From Chloroflexota bacterium (GTDB lineage Bacteria > Chloroflexota > Anaerolineae > B4-G1), in assembly GCA_024232355.1 (NCBI GenBank), contig JAAEPW010000147.1, positions 1 through 8,623 of the forward strand: a stretch of DNA of 8,623 bases. The letters run 5' to 3'. Both the position numbers and the translations under genes were made by a program. This document shows positions 1 through 6,697 of this stretch, piece after piece; positions within the stretch are counted from its first letter, which is position 1, and each line of letters starts with the position of its first letter. A model generated the notes under the pieces. That model was not told the DNA's origin and did not search any database. It saw only the letters and a program-made list of their open reading frames with translations.

Positions 1-58
1 ATCCGGTTAGCGCCAAAAATTCCGTCGATTTTTCGGCATATTCTTCATATTTGCTCAT
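1..58 (-). CDS. Probable IS transposase, N-terminal fragment (cut by window edge)
   Basis: Reading leftward from an ATG at 56-58, the frame is open to the window edge and gives MSKYEEYAEKSTEFLALTG. A GAGGTG Shine-Dalgarno at 63-68 lies 4 nt before the ATG. The 'short charged helix then FLALTG' opening resembles the N-terminus of IS5/DDE_Tnp_4-type transposases ('...F..LTG.T..EF..L'), recalled from the family; no catalytic residue is in view. A weak promoter could lie at 139-144 (TACAAT on the minus strand) with TTGGAG at 162-167, spacer 17. If this is an IS, its outer end should fall within roughly 60-170, but only one end is present so no terminal repeat can be paired. It could be another protein. 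Confidence 0.5.
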   Translation of the reverse strand, partial: MSKYEEYAEKSTEFLALTG

Positions 59-473
59 TGGGCACCTCGCACTTTTTAGGATGCCCTGTAGTTTACCAAT
101 GTTTGCTGTTTTTGTCTAATTTAATCGGTATAATGTCTATTGTATCCGGCTGGGACAGAATCTCCAAATTGGGTGTTGGTCCAACGAGGGGAAAGCGGCG
201 CTTGTCGCCGTGGGGGCGGCGGAACGCCCCTTGTGACGTCAAGCAGTGGACGTGGAGGAAATGGTTGATATCTGTGAGGATGGTGGCGGGCGTGGAAGTG
301 TTCGCGTACGCGAGTTAATTGCTGGCGTGGGGTAGGTGTTGGATATCAAGGGGAAAAAGAAAAATGCAACAATAAGGCGGTGAATGATTTTCCGGCAAGC
401 GATGTGTGGAGATGGTGGGGCCGCTCGCACATGGGTGTGCTCACTCCTCAATTGGTGGTGGGGTTTGGTGGAT
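59..473. other. Gene-free stretch with GC-rich hairpins
   Basis: No convincing gene on either strand: the short open frames have low-complexity Pro/Ser/Thr translations and no ribosome sites. Two small hairpins are visible: CGGCG/CGCCG at 196-200/206-210, and GGGGCG/CGCCCC at 213-218/225-230. The GGGGGCGGCG core of the second resembles the repeat motifs at 498-513 and 579-600. From about 240 to 480 the plus strand is strongly G/T-rich, the same skew as the adjoining end of the large gene. Confidence 0.6.
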
Positions 474-513
474 GGGAATGCGTCGCTTGTATGGAAGGGG
501 GCGACGCATTCCC
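474..513 (-). terminator. Perfect 13-bp inverted repeat after the FG-GAP gene, possible terminator
   Basis: GGGAATGCGTCGC at 474-486 is exactly complementary to GCGACGCATTCCC at 501-513, with a 14-nt loop. It starts 11 nt after the stop codon of the large minus-strand gene, so a role in ending or protecting that transcript is plausible. There is no U-run after it on either strand, so it is not a classical intrinsic terminator. The GGGGGCGACGCATTCC half recurs in related form on the minus strand at 579-600, so it may be a REP-like repeat serving as a 3' end. Confidence 0.5.
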
Positions 514-524
514 GGTGACGCTCA

Positions 525-3500
525 CTACGGTCGGGGGTAAGACGTGGTGGGTGATGAGGTTTCTGGACCAGTGCTCGACGCGGAATGCGCCGCCCCTACG
601 GAGTGCTTGAGCAGGAGTGGGAGGTAGATGGTGTGGGTTGGGGTTTGGACTGTGCCAAAGTTCCACAGATCGCCTTGGGTGTCTAGGAGGCCGTCGCTGG
701 ACACGATGCGCCAGTAGTAGGTGGTTCTGGGTTGGAGTGATGTTGGGGTGTAGTTGGTTGTGCTCCAGCCGCTTTCTATTCTGAGGGGGGTGGCGTTGGT
801 GCCAAAGTAGATGTCGTAGGTGAGCGGGTCGCCGTTGGGATCGGTGCAGGTCCAGGATAGGGTTGTGTCTAGGGGGACGCCGGATGCCCCAACTGCTGGG
901 ATGGGAGTAGTCGGCGGGTTGGGAGGATTGTCGAGGGTGAAGGTGAGGGTGTTTGTTGATCCAACTTTTCCGGCCAGGTCCACGGCCTCGATGTGCACGC
1001 GGGCTTGAGTTGTGCTAGTGATGGGTGGAGTCCATGAGTAGGTGCCAGTGTTTGCGAGCGCGGCGGCAAGGGAGGTCCAGTGGGCGCCGTCGTCGAGGGA
1101 GTAGGCGAGGGTGATGGGATTTGTGGTTAGGTTGGCATCGCTGGCGGACCACTCGATGGCGTATTCGCTGCCGCCCTGCCAGATGGTGGTGCTCTGGGGA
1201 GTGGCCAGGGATATGGTTGGCAGTGTGTTGTCTGCGGTGATGGTGGTGGTATGTTCGGTCGAGTTGAGGATGCCATCGGTGACGACGCACCACACGATGT
1301 GGTCGAGGTTGTCGGTCCACGGTGCGATGAAGGCCAAGGTTCTTTCGCCGGGACCATAGTCGCCCGTCCCCAGGTCGTCGTTGCCTGACGAGGTGCCACA
1401 CTGTAGGGTCAGCAGGTCTCCGTCGGGGTCGCTCGCGTCGGTGGTGGTGATGGTGACTGGGGTTCCTTGTTTAACCAACGCCAGGGTGCTCGAAACGCCG
1501 CTCAGGAGCGGGGGATTGTCGAGGGTGAAGGCGGAGATGGTGGTCGATCCGACGTTTCCGACCGAATCTACGGCCTCGATGTGCACGCGGGCTTGGGTGG
1601 TGCTGGTGATGGGTGTAGTCCAGGAATAGGTGCCGGTGTTGGCGAGCGCGGTGGCGAGGGAGGTCCAGTGGGTGCCATCGTCGAGGGAGTAGGCGAGGGT
1701 GATGGGATTTGTGACCAGGTTCGCGTCGCTGGCGGACCACTCGACGGTGTGTTCACTGCCGCCCTGCCAGATGGTGGTGCTCTGGGGAGCGGTCAGGTAG
1801 ACGGTTGGCGGCGTGTTGTCTGCCGTGATGGTGGTAGTGTGTTCGGTCGAGGTGAGGATGCCATCGGTGACGACGCACCACATAGTGTGGTCGAGATCGT
1901 CGCTCCACGGTGCGGCGAAGGTAAGGGGTCTCTCGCCGGGGCCATAGGTTCCGGTTCCCAGGTCGTCGCTGCCTGACGAGGTGCCACATTGCAGGGCCAG
2001 TGGGTCTCCGTCAGGATCGCTCGCGCCGGTGGTGGTGATGGTGACCGGGGTTCCTTGTTTGACCAACACTGGAATGCCCGAAACGCTGCTCAAGAGTGGG
2101 GGATCGTTCAAAATGGAAATGATCTTGGACTGGATCGGAGGAGCTGCTTCGACGAGGACGTTAGCGTCCACGTCGATGTTTTCTGCGCGGGTATAATGAC
2201 GTTGTTCAGGAACAACGTTACCAAAGACGACGCGGAATGCGCGGGGCGGCTGGGCGGATCCCGGTCCCAACTCGGCCACGAGATAATGGGTGATGGAAAG
2301 GGTCGGGCTGATCTGGAAGCGGACGTCTCCGTCGGGAAAGGTGAACCTTTGAACGCCGTCGGTGAGCAGGATCGACGCATTGGTCACGCTAAAGGCGGGG
2401 GTGTCCTCCAGGGGTTGGAAGCCCGGCGTCGTGCCTTGCTCTCGATAGACGTAGAGGGCGGCGAAAAGCGCCTGGGCCTGGGTCGTGGTCAGCGGCGTAC
2501 CGTTGGCGGCGGTGAATTGCACGTCCCACCAGGCCAGTTCCACGTCGCTGTCGGCGGCAATGCCGTTGTGGGTGGCGGATATCTGCAAGAGATCGTCCAT
2601 CTCGGCCAGATTCATCGTCGCCGGGGCAGTGTCTGATGGCACGACCGTCACCGGCGCACCGACATTGTACCACACTTGCAGTTGGTGTGTGAGGGTTGGT
2701 GGGGCCTCGTCGTAGGAGCCGACGACGACGTCAAAGCGCCCGTCCCGGTTCACGTCGGCGGTGAGCAAGTGGCGCGCGTGACGGTCTGTTCCCTCGTCGA
2801 GGGGAAAGGCGGACCAGGGCGAGAGGTCAAAGGGGGTACCGTCGTTGCGCCAGGCCGCCAGGTTGCCGATCCCGCCACCCCCGGCGACGACGTCTAGGTG
2901 GCCGTCCGCGTTCAGGTCTGTGACGGCCACCGAGGAAACGTCGGCGGGGATCTGTGCCAGGGCGACGGAGGTCCAGGTATCGGTAAAGGGCGATCCGTCG
3001 TTCTGCCAGACATGCAGGTTGGGATGGCCGGTGGTGTAGTGGCTGCCGCTGACCAGGTCGACGTTGCCGTCGCCGTCCAGGTCGGCCAGGGCGATAGAGT
3101 CGACGACGGTGGACGCCACGCTGCCCACGTGGTTGCTGCTCCAGGTGCCCGTGAATGGGCTGCCGTCGTTGAACCAAACGTCCAGGTTTCCCTGGGAATT
3201 GGAAATGCTGCCGCTGGCGAGGTCGGGATAGCCGTCGTGGTTCAGGTCGCCCAAGGCCAGGCTGTCTACGCCATCCGGCTGCCCGGTTCCCACCACGTTG
3301 GCGCTCCAGGTGCCGGTGATGGGGCTGCCATCGTGGTGCCATACCTGGATGTTGTTCGTCGTGGTGGGGCAGGCGGTGGCAATGTCCGGGAAACCGTCGT
3401 GGTCCAGGTGGCCTACGACGACGTCGGCCACCGGGCCAACGGCCGTGCCGACCGTCTTGCGGGACCAGGTGGTGCTCCCGGCCCAGATGTCGTCCCCTGC

Positions 3501-5054
3501 GTCCAACGGGTTGATCCATATTTGCACGTTGTCGCCGGTAACCTGGCGCCCGATGATCAGGTCCACGTCGCCATCCCGGTCCACGTCGGCGGGTTCCACG
3601 TCGTAGACGTGTTCGGCGGCGGTTCCCAGCGTCTTAAACGTCCAGGGTAGGCTGCCGTTGTTGCGCACGATCAACGTGCCGTGCGATTGGCCAAGTATGA
3701 AATCTTGGTCGCCGTCGTTGTCCAGATCGGCGGACGCTACGGCGTGGACGGCGTCCATCGAAGCACTGATGACGGTGGTGGGGGAATCAAAGGGCAGGTA
3801 GCCTGGACGGCTGCGGTGGATGAGGATGTTGTCCCACGTCGCCAGCGTCAGGGATCCACCGGGATTATAGTTCCCGGCAACGGCGTCCAGGTCGCCGTCA
3901 TTGTCCAGGTCCCCCAGGGCTACGGCTGCGGCATCACCATCCAGTGTGCCGATCACCGTTCCCGTCCACGCACCGGAAAAAGGTGTGCGATCGTTGGTCC
4001 AGACCTGCACGTTGTCGCTGGCGTTATCGTCTCCGGTGAGCAGGTCCAGATCGCCGTCGTTGTCGGCGTCGCCAACGGACACGGTGTTTATGTTATCATC
4101 ACCACTACCGGCGTCGATGCACGTCCATTCGCCAGAAAAGGGGCTGCCGTCATTGCGGCAAACCCTGGCATAATCGCCAAGATCCACGACGACGACATCC
4201 TGTTTGCCGTCTTGGTCCATGTCGGCAATGTCTATATCGAGGGGCTGCCCCCAGCGGATGGTGCTGGCGTTGCCGGGCCACGCGCCAGAAAAGGGCGAGC
4301 CGTCGTTCTCCCAGACGGTGAACGCGTAAAAACTGCTACTGCTATTGCCACTGGCGACGTCGGTATCACCGTCGTTATCCAGGTCGCCCACGGCGAGGGC
4401 CAAGAGCGATGCGCCTACCGTGCCGATCTGGTTGCTGGCCCACGATCCGGTGAAGGGAGTTCCATCGTTTTCCCAGGCTTGAACGGGGCCGCTCTGATCG
4501 GCAGTGGCCAGATCCAGATCGCCATCGTTGTCCAGGTCGGCCAGAGCCAGGGCGTTGCACAGGCCGGTAATGCTGCCTACGGTGTTGGCGGACCAGCTAC
4601 CTGCCCAGGGGTCTCCATCGTTTTGCAGGACGACGATAAAGGTGTACTCGGTGACGATATCCAAATCACCATCGTTGTCCACATCTCCTACAGCCATATC
4701 CGATGCGCCAGGATATATCCAATAGGAATCCCATGTGCCATCTCCGTTGTTGCGCCAGATCTCGAGATCAGACGACGCAGTGACCAGGTCCAGGTCGCCG
4801 TCGTTGTCCAGGTCGACGCTGGCGGCATCCCACACGTTGTTGCGAGGCGTGCCGATATTGACGGGGGTCTGATTGAACTGGACCTGGTTGCCGCCCTGGG
4901 CCAACACCCCCGAAAGGGAGATCAGGATGGCGATCAACAGGGTTGATGCTGTGATGACGGCCAGCGCGGCGGGCTTGATTCGTGTGAGGTGAGGCAGTGG
5001 TTCTGCGCTGCGTTTAAGCTGTTGGTGTAGTTTGTGTTCCTTCTTGTTGTTCAT
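525..5054 (-). CDS. Large exported FG-GAP/VCBS repeat protein with Ig-like and fibronectin III-like domains
   Basis: A 1509-residue protein, probably exported and displayed on or released from the cell surface. A basic N-terminus (1-28) is followed by a hydrophobic segment (about 29-51) ending VLA-Q, a likely signal peptidase site. Residues about 81-780 hold 14 FG-GAP/VCBS repeats with the calcium-binding loop DxDxDGxxD (mostly DLDNDGDLD), expected to form beta-propeller-like units. About 800-984 is a conserved region I cannot name. Residues about 985-1180 and 1181-1376 are two near-identical Ig/cadherin-like units (SDPDGD, AYSLDDG.HW), and about 1377-1475 is a fibronectin III-like module. 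The IYLPLLLK motif near the end is typical of Chloroflexota secreted proteins; the 25 residues after it look repeat-derived. The ATG at 5052-5054 is supported by GGAGA at 5063-5067. No enzymatic motif is seen; adhesion or glycan binding is inferred. Confidence 0.93.
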   Translation of the reverse strand: MNNKKEHKLHQQLKRSAEPLPHLTRIKPAALAVITASTLLIAILISLSGVLAQGGNQVQFNQTPVNIGTPRNNVWDAASVDLDNDGDLDLVTASSDLEIWRNNGDGTWDSYWIYPGASDMAVGDVDNDGDLDIVTEYTFIVVLQNDGDPWAGSWSANTVGSITGLCNALALADLDNDGDLDLATADQSGPVQAWENDGTPFTGSWASNQIGTVGASLLALAVGDLDNDGDTDVASGNSSSSFYAFTVWENDGSPFSGAWPGNASTIRWGQPLDIDIADMDQDGKQDVVVVDLGDYARVCRNDGSPFSGEWTCIDAGSGDDNINTVSVGDADNDGDLDLLTGDDNASDNVQVWTNDRTPFSGAWTGTVIGTLDGDAAAVALGDLDNDGDLDAVAGNYNPGGSLTLATWDNILIHRSRPGYLPFDSPTTVISASMDAVHAVASADLDNDGDQDFILGQSHGTLIVRNNGSLPWTFKTLGTAAEHVYDVEPADVDRDGDVDLIIGRQVTGDNVQIWINPLDAGDDIWAGSTTWSRKTVGTAVGPVADVVVGHLDHDGFPDIATACPTTTNNIQVWHHDGSPITGTWSANVVGTGQPDGVDSLALGDLNHDGYPDLASGSISNSQGNLDVWFNDGSPFTGTWSSNHVGSVASTVVDSIALADLDGDGNVDLVSGSHYTTGHPNLHVWQNDGSPFTDTWTSVALAQIPADVSSVAVTDLNADGHLDVVAGGGGIGNLAAWRNDGTPFDLSPWSAFPLDEGTDRHARHLLTADVNRDGRFDVVVGSYDEAPPTLTHQLQVWYNVGAPVTVVPSDTAPATMNLAEMDDLLQISATHNGIAADSDVELAWWDVQFTAANGTPLTTTQAQALFAALYVYREQGTTPGFQPLEDTPAFSVTNASILLTDGVQRFTFPDGDVRFQISPTLSITHYLVAELGPGSAQPPRAFRVVFGNVVPEQRHYTRAENIDVDANVLVEAAPPIQSKIISILNDPPLLSSVSGIPVLVKQGTPVTITTTGASDPDGDPLALQCGTSSGSDDLGTGTYGPGERPLTFAAPWSDDLDHTMWCVVTDGILTSTEHTTTITADNTPPTVYLTAPQSTTIWQGGSEHTVEWSASDANLVTNPITLAYSLDDGTHWTSLATALANTGTYSWTTPITSTTQARVHIEAVDSVGNVGSTTISAFTLDNPPLLSGVSSTLALVKQGTPVTITTTDASDPDGDLLTLQCGTSSGNDDLGTGDYGPGERTLAFIAPWTDNLDHIVWCVVTDGILNSTEHTTTITADNTLPTISLATPQSTTIWQGGSEYAIEWSASDANLTTNPITLAYSLDDGAHWTSLAAALANTGTYSWTPPITSTTQARVHIEAVDLAGKVGSTNTLTFTLDNPPNPPTTPIPAVGASGVPLDTTLSWTCTDPNGDPLTYDIYFGTNATPLRIESGWSTTNYTPTSLQPRTTYYWRIVSSDGLLDTQGDLWNFGTVQTPTHTIYLPLLLKHSVGAAHSASSTGPETSSPTTSYPRP
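570..610 (-). repeat. REP-like GC-rich element with flanking 9-bp direct repeats, inside the C-terminal codons
   Basis: On the plus strand AGTGCTCGA (570-578) and AGTGCTTGA (602-610) are direct repeats with one mismatch, bracketing a 23-nt GC-rich core. Read on the minus strand the core contains GGGGCGGCGCATTCC, close to the GGGGGCGACGCATTCC half of the inverted repeat at 474-513. It is translated as part of the tail after IYLPLLLK. An insertion with target duplication is one reading; chance similarity of short repeats is the alternative. Confidence 0.45.
926..2101 (-). repeat. Two tandem 588-bp units encoding Ig-like domains
   Basis: The landmark GATTGTCGAG occurs at 926 and again at 1514, and a diverged form (GATCGTTC) at 2102, giving an exact period of 588 nt, or 196 codons. 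The two units (926-1513 and 1514-2101) are very similar at DNA level, including synonymous positions such as the shared stretch around GTGGTGGTGATGGTGAC. This points to a recent in-frame duplication or to gene conversion within the large gene. Confidence 0.85.
2199..2218. repeat. Palindromic 20-mer, copy 1 (inside the large gene)
   Basis: ACGTTGTTCAGGAACAACGT has 9-bp complementary arms around a 2-nt centre. On the minus strand it encodes part of NVVPEQRH. A second copy, matching 18 of 20 bases, lies in the intergenic region at 5329-5348. Confidence 0.6.
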
Positions 5055-5283
5055 GTTGCTTTTCTCCAGATTTTGTTAGGTGTTGTCAGTTCTTGCGACA
5101 CAGCCCACCGCAATGCGGATTTGGCATCATGCGCATTACGATGGGACTGTATTAGCACGGGGGATACCCTGGTTTGGGTTGTGGTTTTGGGGTGTCTTTT
5201 GAAAGTGGTCATTGATCGCATTGTTGTCAGGGGCGACGTGCAAATCCCCATAGTCGATTGGCCGGATGCACCGGCGACCTTTG

Positions 5284-5293
5284 CAGTATACTG
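5284..5293. promoter_or_regulatory. CAGTATACTG palindrome, possible operator upstream of the FG-GAP gene
   Basis: A perfect 10-bp palindrome with a second GTATAC 15 nt further on (5301-5306). It overlaps a TATACT that could serve as a -10 box for the large minus-strand gene, about 230 bases before its start codon. A role as a regulator site is inference from symmetry and position only. Confidence 0.25.
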
Positions 5294-5328
5294 AAACGCG
5301 GTATACGAAACATCGATAGTGTGCTAAG

Positions 5329-5348
5329 GCGTTGTTCAGAAACAACGT
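5329..5348. repeat. Palindromic 20-mer, copy 2 (intergenic)
   Basis: GCGTTGTTCAGAAACAACGT matches the copy at 2199-2218 at 18 of 20 positions and keeps 7-bp complementary arms. Flanking sequences of the two copies are unrelated, so the palindrome itself is the repeated unit. Confidence 0.6.
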
Positions 5349-5448
5349 CGAACTTGCAAAGCACTTTTTACACAGGAAGCTAGTTGAAAAGTACAAGGTT
5401 ATTTTTGACGAATCCCAAGAATTGATTAAAATCGTTTGCCTATCACGG

Positions 5449-5667
5449 TCTTTTGTAACCTGTGTGACTCGGCCTGCTGCCAGATTGCTGCCCACGGGCC
5501 ACGCTTGCCAAGCGCCGCCGGAGAGGATAGGAAGGCAGAGGGAGCGCTACAGGCTACAATGCCCAAATATGTAGAGCGCGAAAGCCTTGCGTGGCCTTGG
5601 CGCTCTTTTGCGATTTCTGTGACTTGTCTGCCGCCGCGATTGGCCCACCCCATTGATAGCGCCAAGG
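5449..5667. repeat. Degenerate direct-repeat pair with an enclosing 10-bp inverted repeat
   Basis: Segments 5449-5495 and 5604-5648 are diverged direct repeats: both start TCTTTTG, share TGTGACT and end GCCCAC. Around the second, CCTTGGCGCT (5595-5604) is exactly complementary to AGCGCCAAGG (5658-5667). A further 7-bp stem, AGAGCGC/GCGCTCT, sits at 5573-5579/5600-5606 and is followed by TTTT on the plus strand. The 17-mer TCTGCCGCCGCGATTGG (5627-5643) recurs exactly in the long repeats at 6880-6896 and 7852-7868, so this is probably an old relative of that family. Confidence 0.5.
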
Positions 5668-5681
5668 TTAACGCCAATACA

Positions 5682-6137
5682 CTAACGCCAGATCACCGCA
5701 TAGCGATAGTCAAACTCTAGCCACGCGAGTTCGAAATCGGCGCGGGGGATACGCTGAGGAGCGTGTTCGAAAGCGGGGTCGTTGACATACACGGCCTGTT
5801 CATCACATCCAACGACGAGTATCGCGTGGTCGGTGGCATAGGTCCAATAGGGCAGTTGATCGGTGCGGACGAGTACGATGCACGGTTGCCCACTGTTTAG
5901 GTAGCCATACAATTCGTCCATAGTGCCCTGGGCATAACGAACGTGTATGTTCAGGTCTGTTAGTCTGTTCAAGCGCGAACCTGGCGTGCCGTAGGGTGTC
6001 ACGCCCAATAGACGCAGTAAGTGACCATAGTCAACGGGCACGTCCAAATAATTCAGTGCCATTGCTGCACAGGCAGCCAAACAGTCACCATCACTCTGTT
6101 GTAGGTGGTGTGGGATGGGAAGCAAGGTATTCGGCAC
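5682..6137 (-). CDS. Stand-alone C39-like cysteine peptidase-fold protein
   Basis: A 151-residue protein with the layout of a papain-like C39 peptidase domain: Q14 and the DGDC motif with C19 near the N-terminus, YATDHAILVVG with H104, and VNDPAF with D120, matching the Gln/Cys/His/Asp set of the family. Bacteriocin-processing C39 domains normally sit at the N-terminus of ABC transporters; this one has no transporter, no membrane segment and no signal peptide, so it is probably cytoplasmic. The start is GTG at 6135-6137, supported by GAGGAG at 6148-6153; the next Met would lose the catalytic Cys. It overlaps the preceding gene by 47 nt, suggesting translational coupling. The substrate is unknown; a Gly-Gly leader is not evident in the partner. 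It may also be a catalytically dedicated regulator of its partner protein. Confidence 0.85.
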   Translation of the reverse strand: MPNTLLPIPHHLQQSDGDCLAACAAMALNYLDVPVDYGHLLRLLGVTPYGTPGSRLNRLTDLNIHVRYAQGTMDELYGYLNSGQPCIVLVRTDQLPYWTYATDHAILVVGCDEQAVYVNDPAFEHAPQRIPRADFELAWLEFDYRYAVIWR

Positions 6138-6450
6138 GGCGTTCGATCTCCTCGACCAGTACTTGGGTAACTATCAGTTGACCGGTCTCAATATCCACGT
6201 CAATTGTGCCGACCTCACCCCGGTCACCGGTCGGCGGCATCGAGAGGATTACCGGGACGCGCCAACAGATACGCTCGTCGACGATCAACCGAGGTTCACC
6301 GCCGTGCATATTCGTGCTGATCTCGTCGGCGACGAAACCGGTGACTTTTTGCCTGGCACTGAACGCCGTGACGTTCACCGTGGCCGATAGGCGAACGTCA
6401 ATCGCCAGTTGTCCTGATTGGGGTGTCAAGGTATGTACTTCGACACTCAT
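6091..6450 (-). CDS. Conserved hypothetical protein, operon partner of the C39-like protein
   Basis: A 119-residue protein read from ATG at 6448-6450, chosen because AGAAGGAG at 6458-6465 lies 7 nt upstream; the 39-codon upstream extension has no ribosome site and would cross the promoter. It is mostly predicted beta strand with a C-terminal helix (QVLVEEIERRAEYLA). Recognisable features are ARQKVTGFVADEIS, EPRLIVDERICWRVPV and DVDIETGQLIV; the last resembles the end of a PepSY-type repeat. From memory, similar proteins occur beside C39-like genes in Chloroflexota, but no name or function is known to me. There is no signal peptide or membrane segment. It is first in a two-gene operon and shares its last codons with the C39-like gene. 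Confidence 0.8.
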   Translation of the reverse strand: MSVEVHTLTPQSGQLAIDVRLSATVNVTAFSARQKVTGFVADEISTNMHGGEPRLIVDERICWRVPVILSMPPTGDRGEVGTIDVDIETGQLIVTQVLVEEIERRAEYLASHPTPPTTE

Positions 6451-6484
6451 CGGGCGACTCCTTCTAATGGATATGTGTGCGGGT

Positions 6485-6513
6485 ATTATACAGTTAGAAT
6501 CAAGACACGGCAA
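6485..6513 (-). promoter_or_regulatory. Promoter of the two-gene C39-like operon
   Basis: On the minus strand TTGCCG (6508-6513), a 17-bp spacer and a consensus TATAAT (6485-6490). Transcription should begin near 6478, giving a leader of about 28 nt that contains the AGAAGGAG ribosome site. It resembles the promoter at 7620-7648 (TTGCCC, 17 bp, TATACT). Confidence 0.75.
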
Positions 6514-6636
6514 CTTGGAAAATTGCGGCCCTAACGCTCTCGTGCAAGCTGCAACGTGAACGCCCACCGCGATTGCACACCTTGGACAACAAAAGAATCA
6601 CAAACACAGAACCCCACGCTGCCGCCCAACAGTGAC

Positions 6637-6665
6637 GGTGCTCCCGCTTTCTCTGCGAGAGCACC
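6637..6665 (-). other. 11-bp hairpin beside long-repeat copy A
   Basis: The segments 6637-6647 and 6655-6665 pair around a 7-nt loop. As minus-strand RNA all 11 positions pair, one of them as a U-G wobble; as plus-strand RNA the same position is a C-A mismatch. It has no U-tail and lies upstream of the C39-like operon promoter. Confidence 0.45.
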
Positions 6666-6697
6666 ATCATCGTGTATTTCAATTTGGGACAAATGCC

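Larger units (their letters stand above)
5055..5681. other. 627-base region without a gene, between the C39-like gene and the FG-GAP gene
   Basis: It holds the ribosome site of the large gene (5063-5067), the CAGTATACTG palindrome (5284-5293), palindrome copy 2 (5329-5348), and degenerate direct and inverted repeats between 5449 and 5667. Short open frames here have no ribosome sites or recognisable products. No strong sigma-70 promoter for the large gene was found; TATACT inside the palindrome (minus strand, 5286-5291) is the best -10-like match but lacks a good -35. Confidence 0.6.

Noticed and set aside
129..134. TATAAT on the plus strand near the left edge
   Set aside because: No -35 lies at suitable spacing and there is no plus-strand gene downstream.
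926..2101. Possible CRISPR or short tandem array in the large gene
   Set aside because: The repeats are long in-frame domain duplications with a 588-bp period and no spacers.
1467..4946. Long plus-strand open frames opposite the large gene (for example 3681-4946)
   Set aside because: They are antisense shadows caused by the repeated GAC/GTC-rich codons of the FG-GAP loops.
5136..5495. 119-residue minus-strand open frame between the two operons
   Set aside because: It crosses the palindrome and repeat sequences, has no ribosome site and its translation resembles no protein family.
5573..5609. Stem AGAGCGC/GCGCTCT followed by TTTT on the plus strand, terminator-like
   Set aside because: No plus-strand gene precedes it, the inner stem is broken and the T-run is only four bases; it fits better as part of the repeat cluster.
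6451..6567. Upstream extension of the 119-residue protein to a start at 6567
   Set aside because: It runs through the TATAAT/TTGCCG promoter and has no ribosome site, while the ATG at 6450 has an excellent one.
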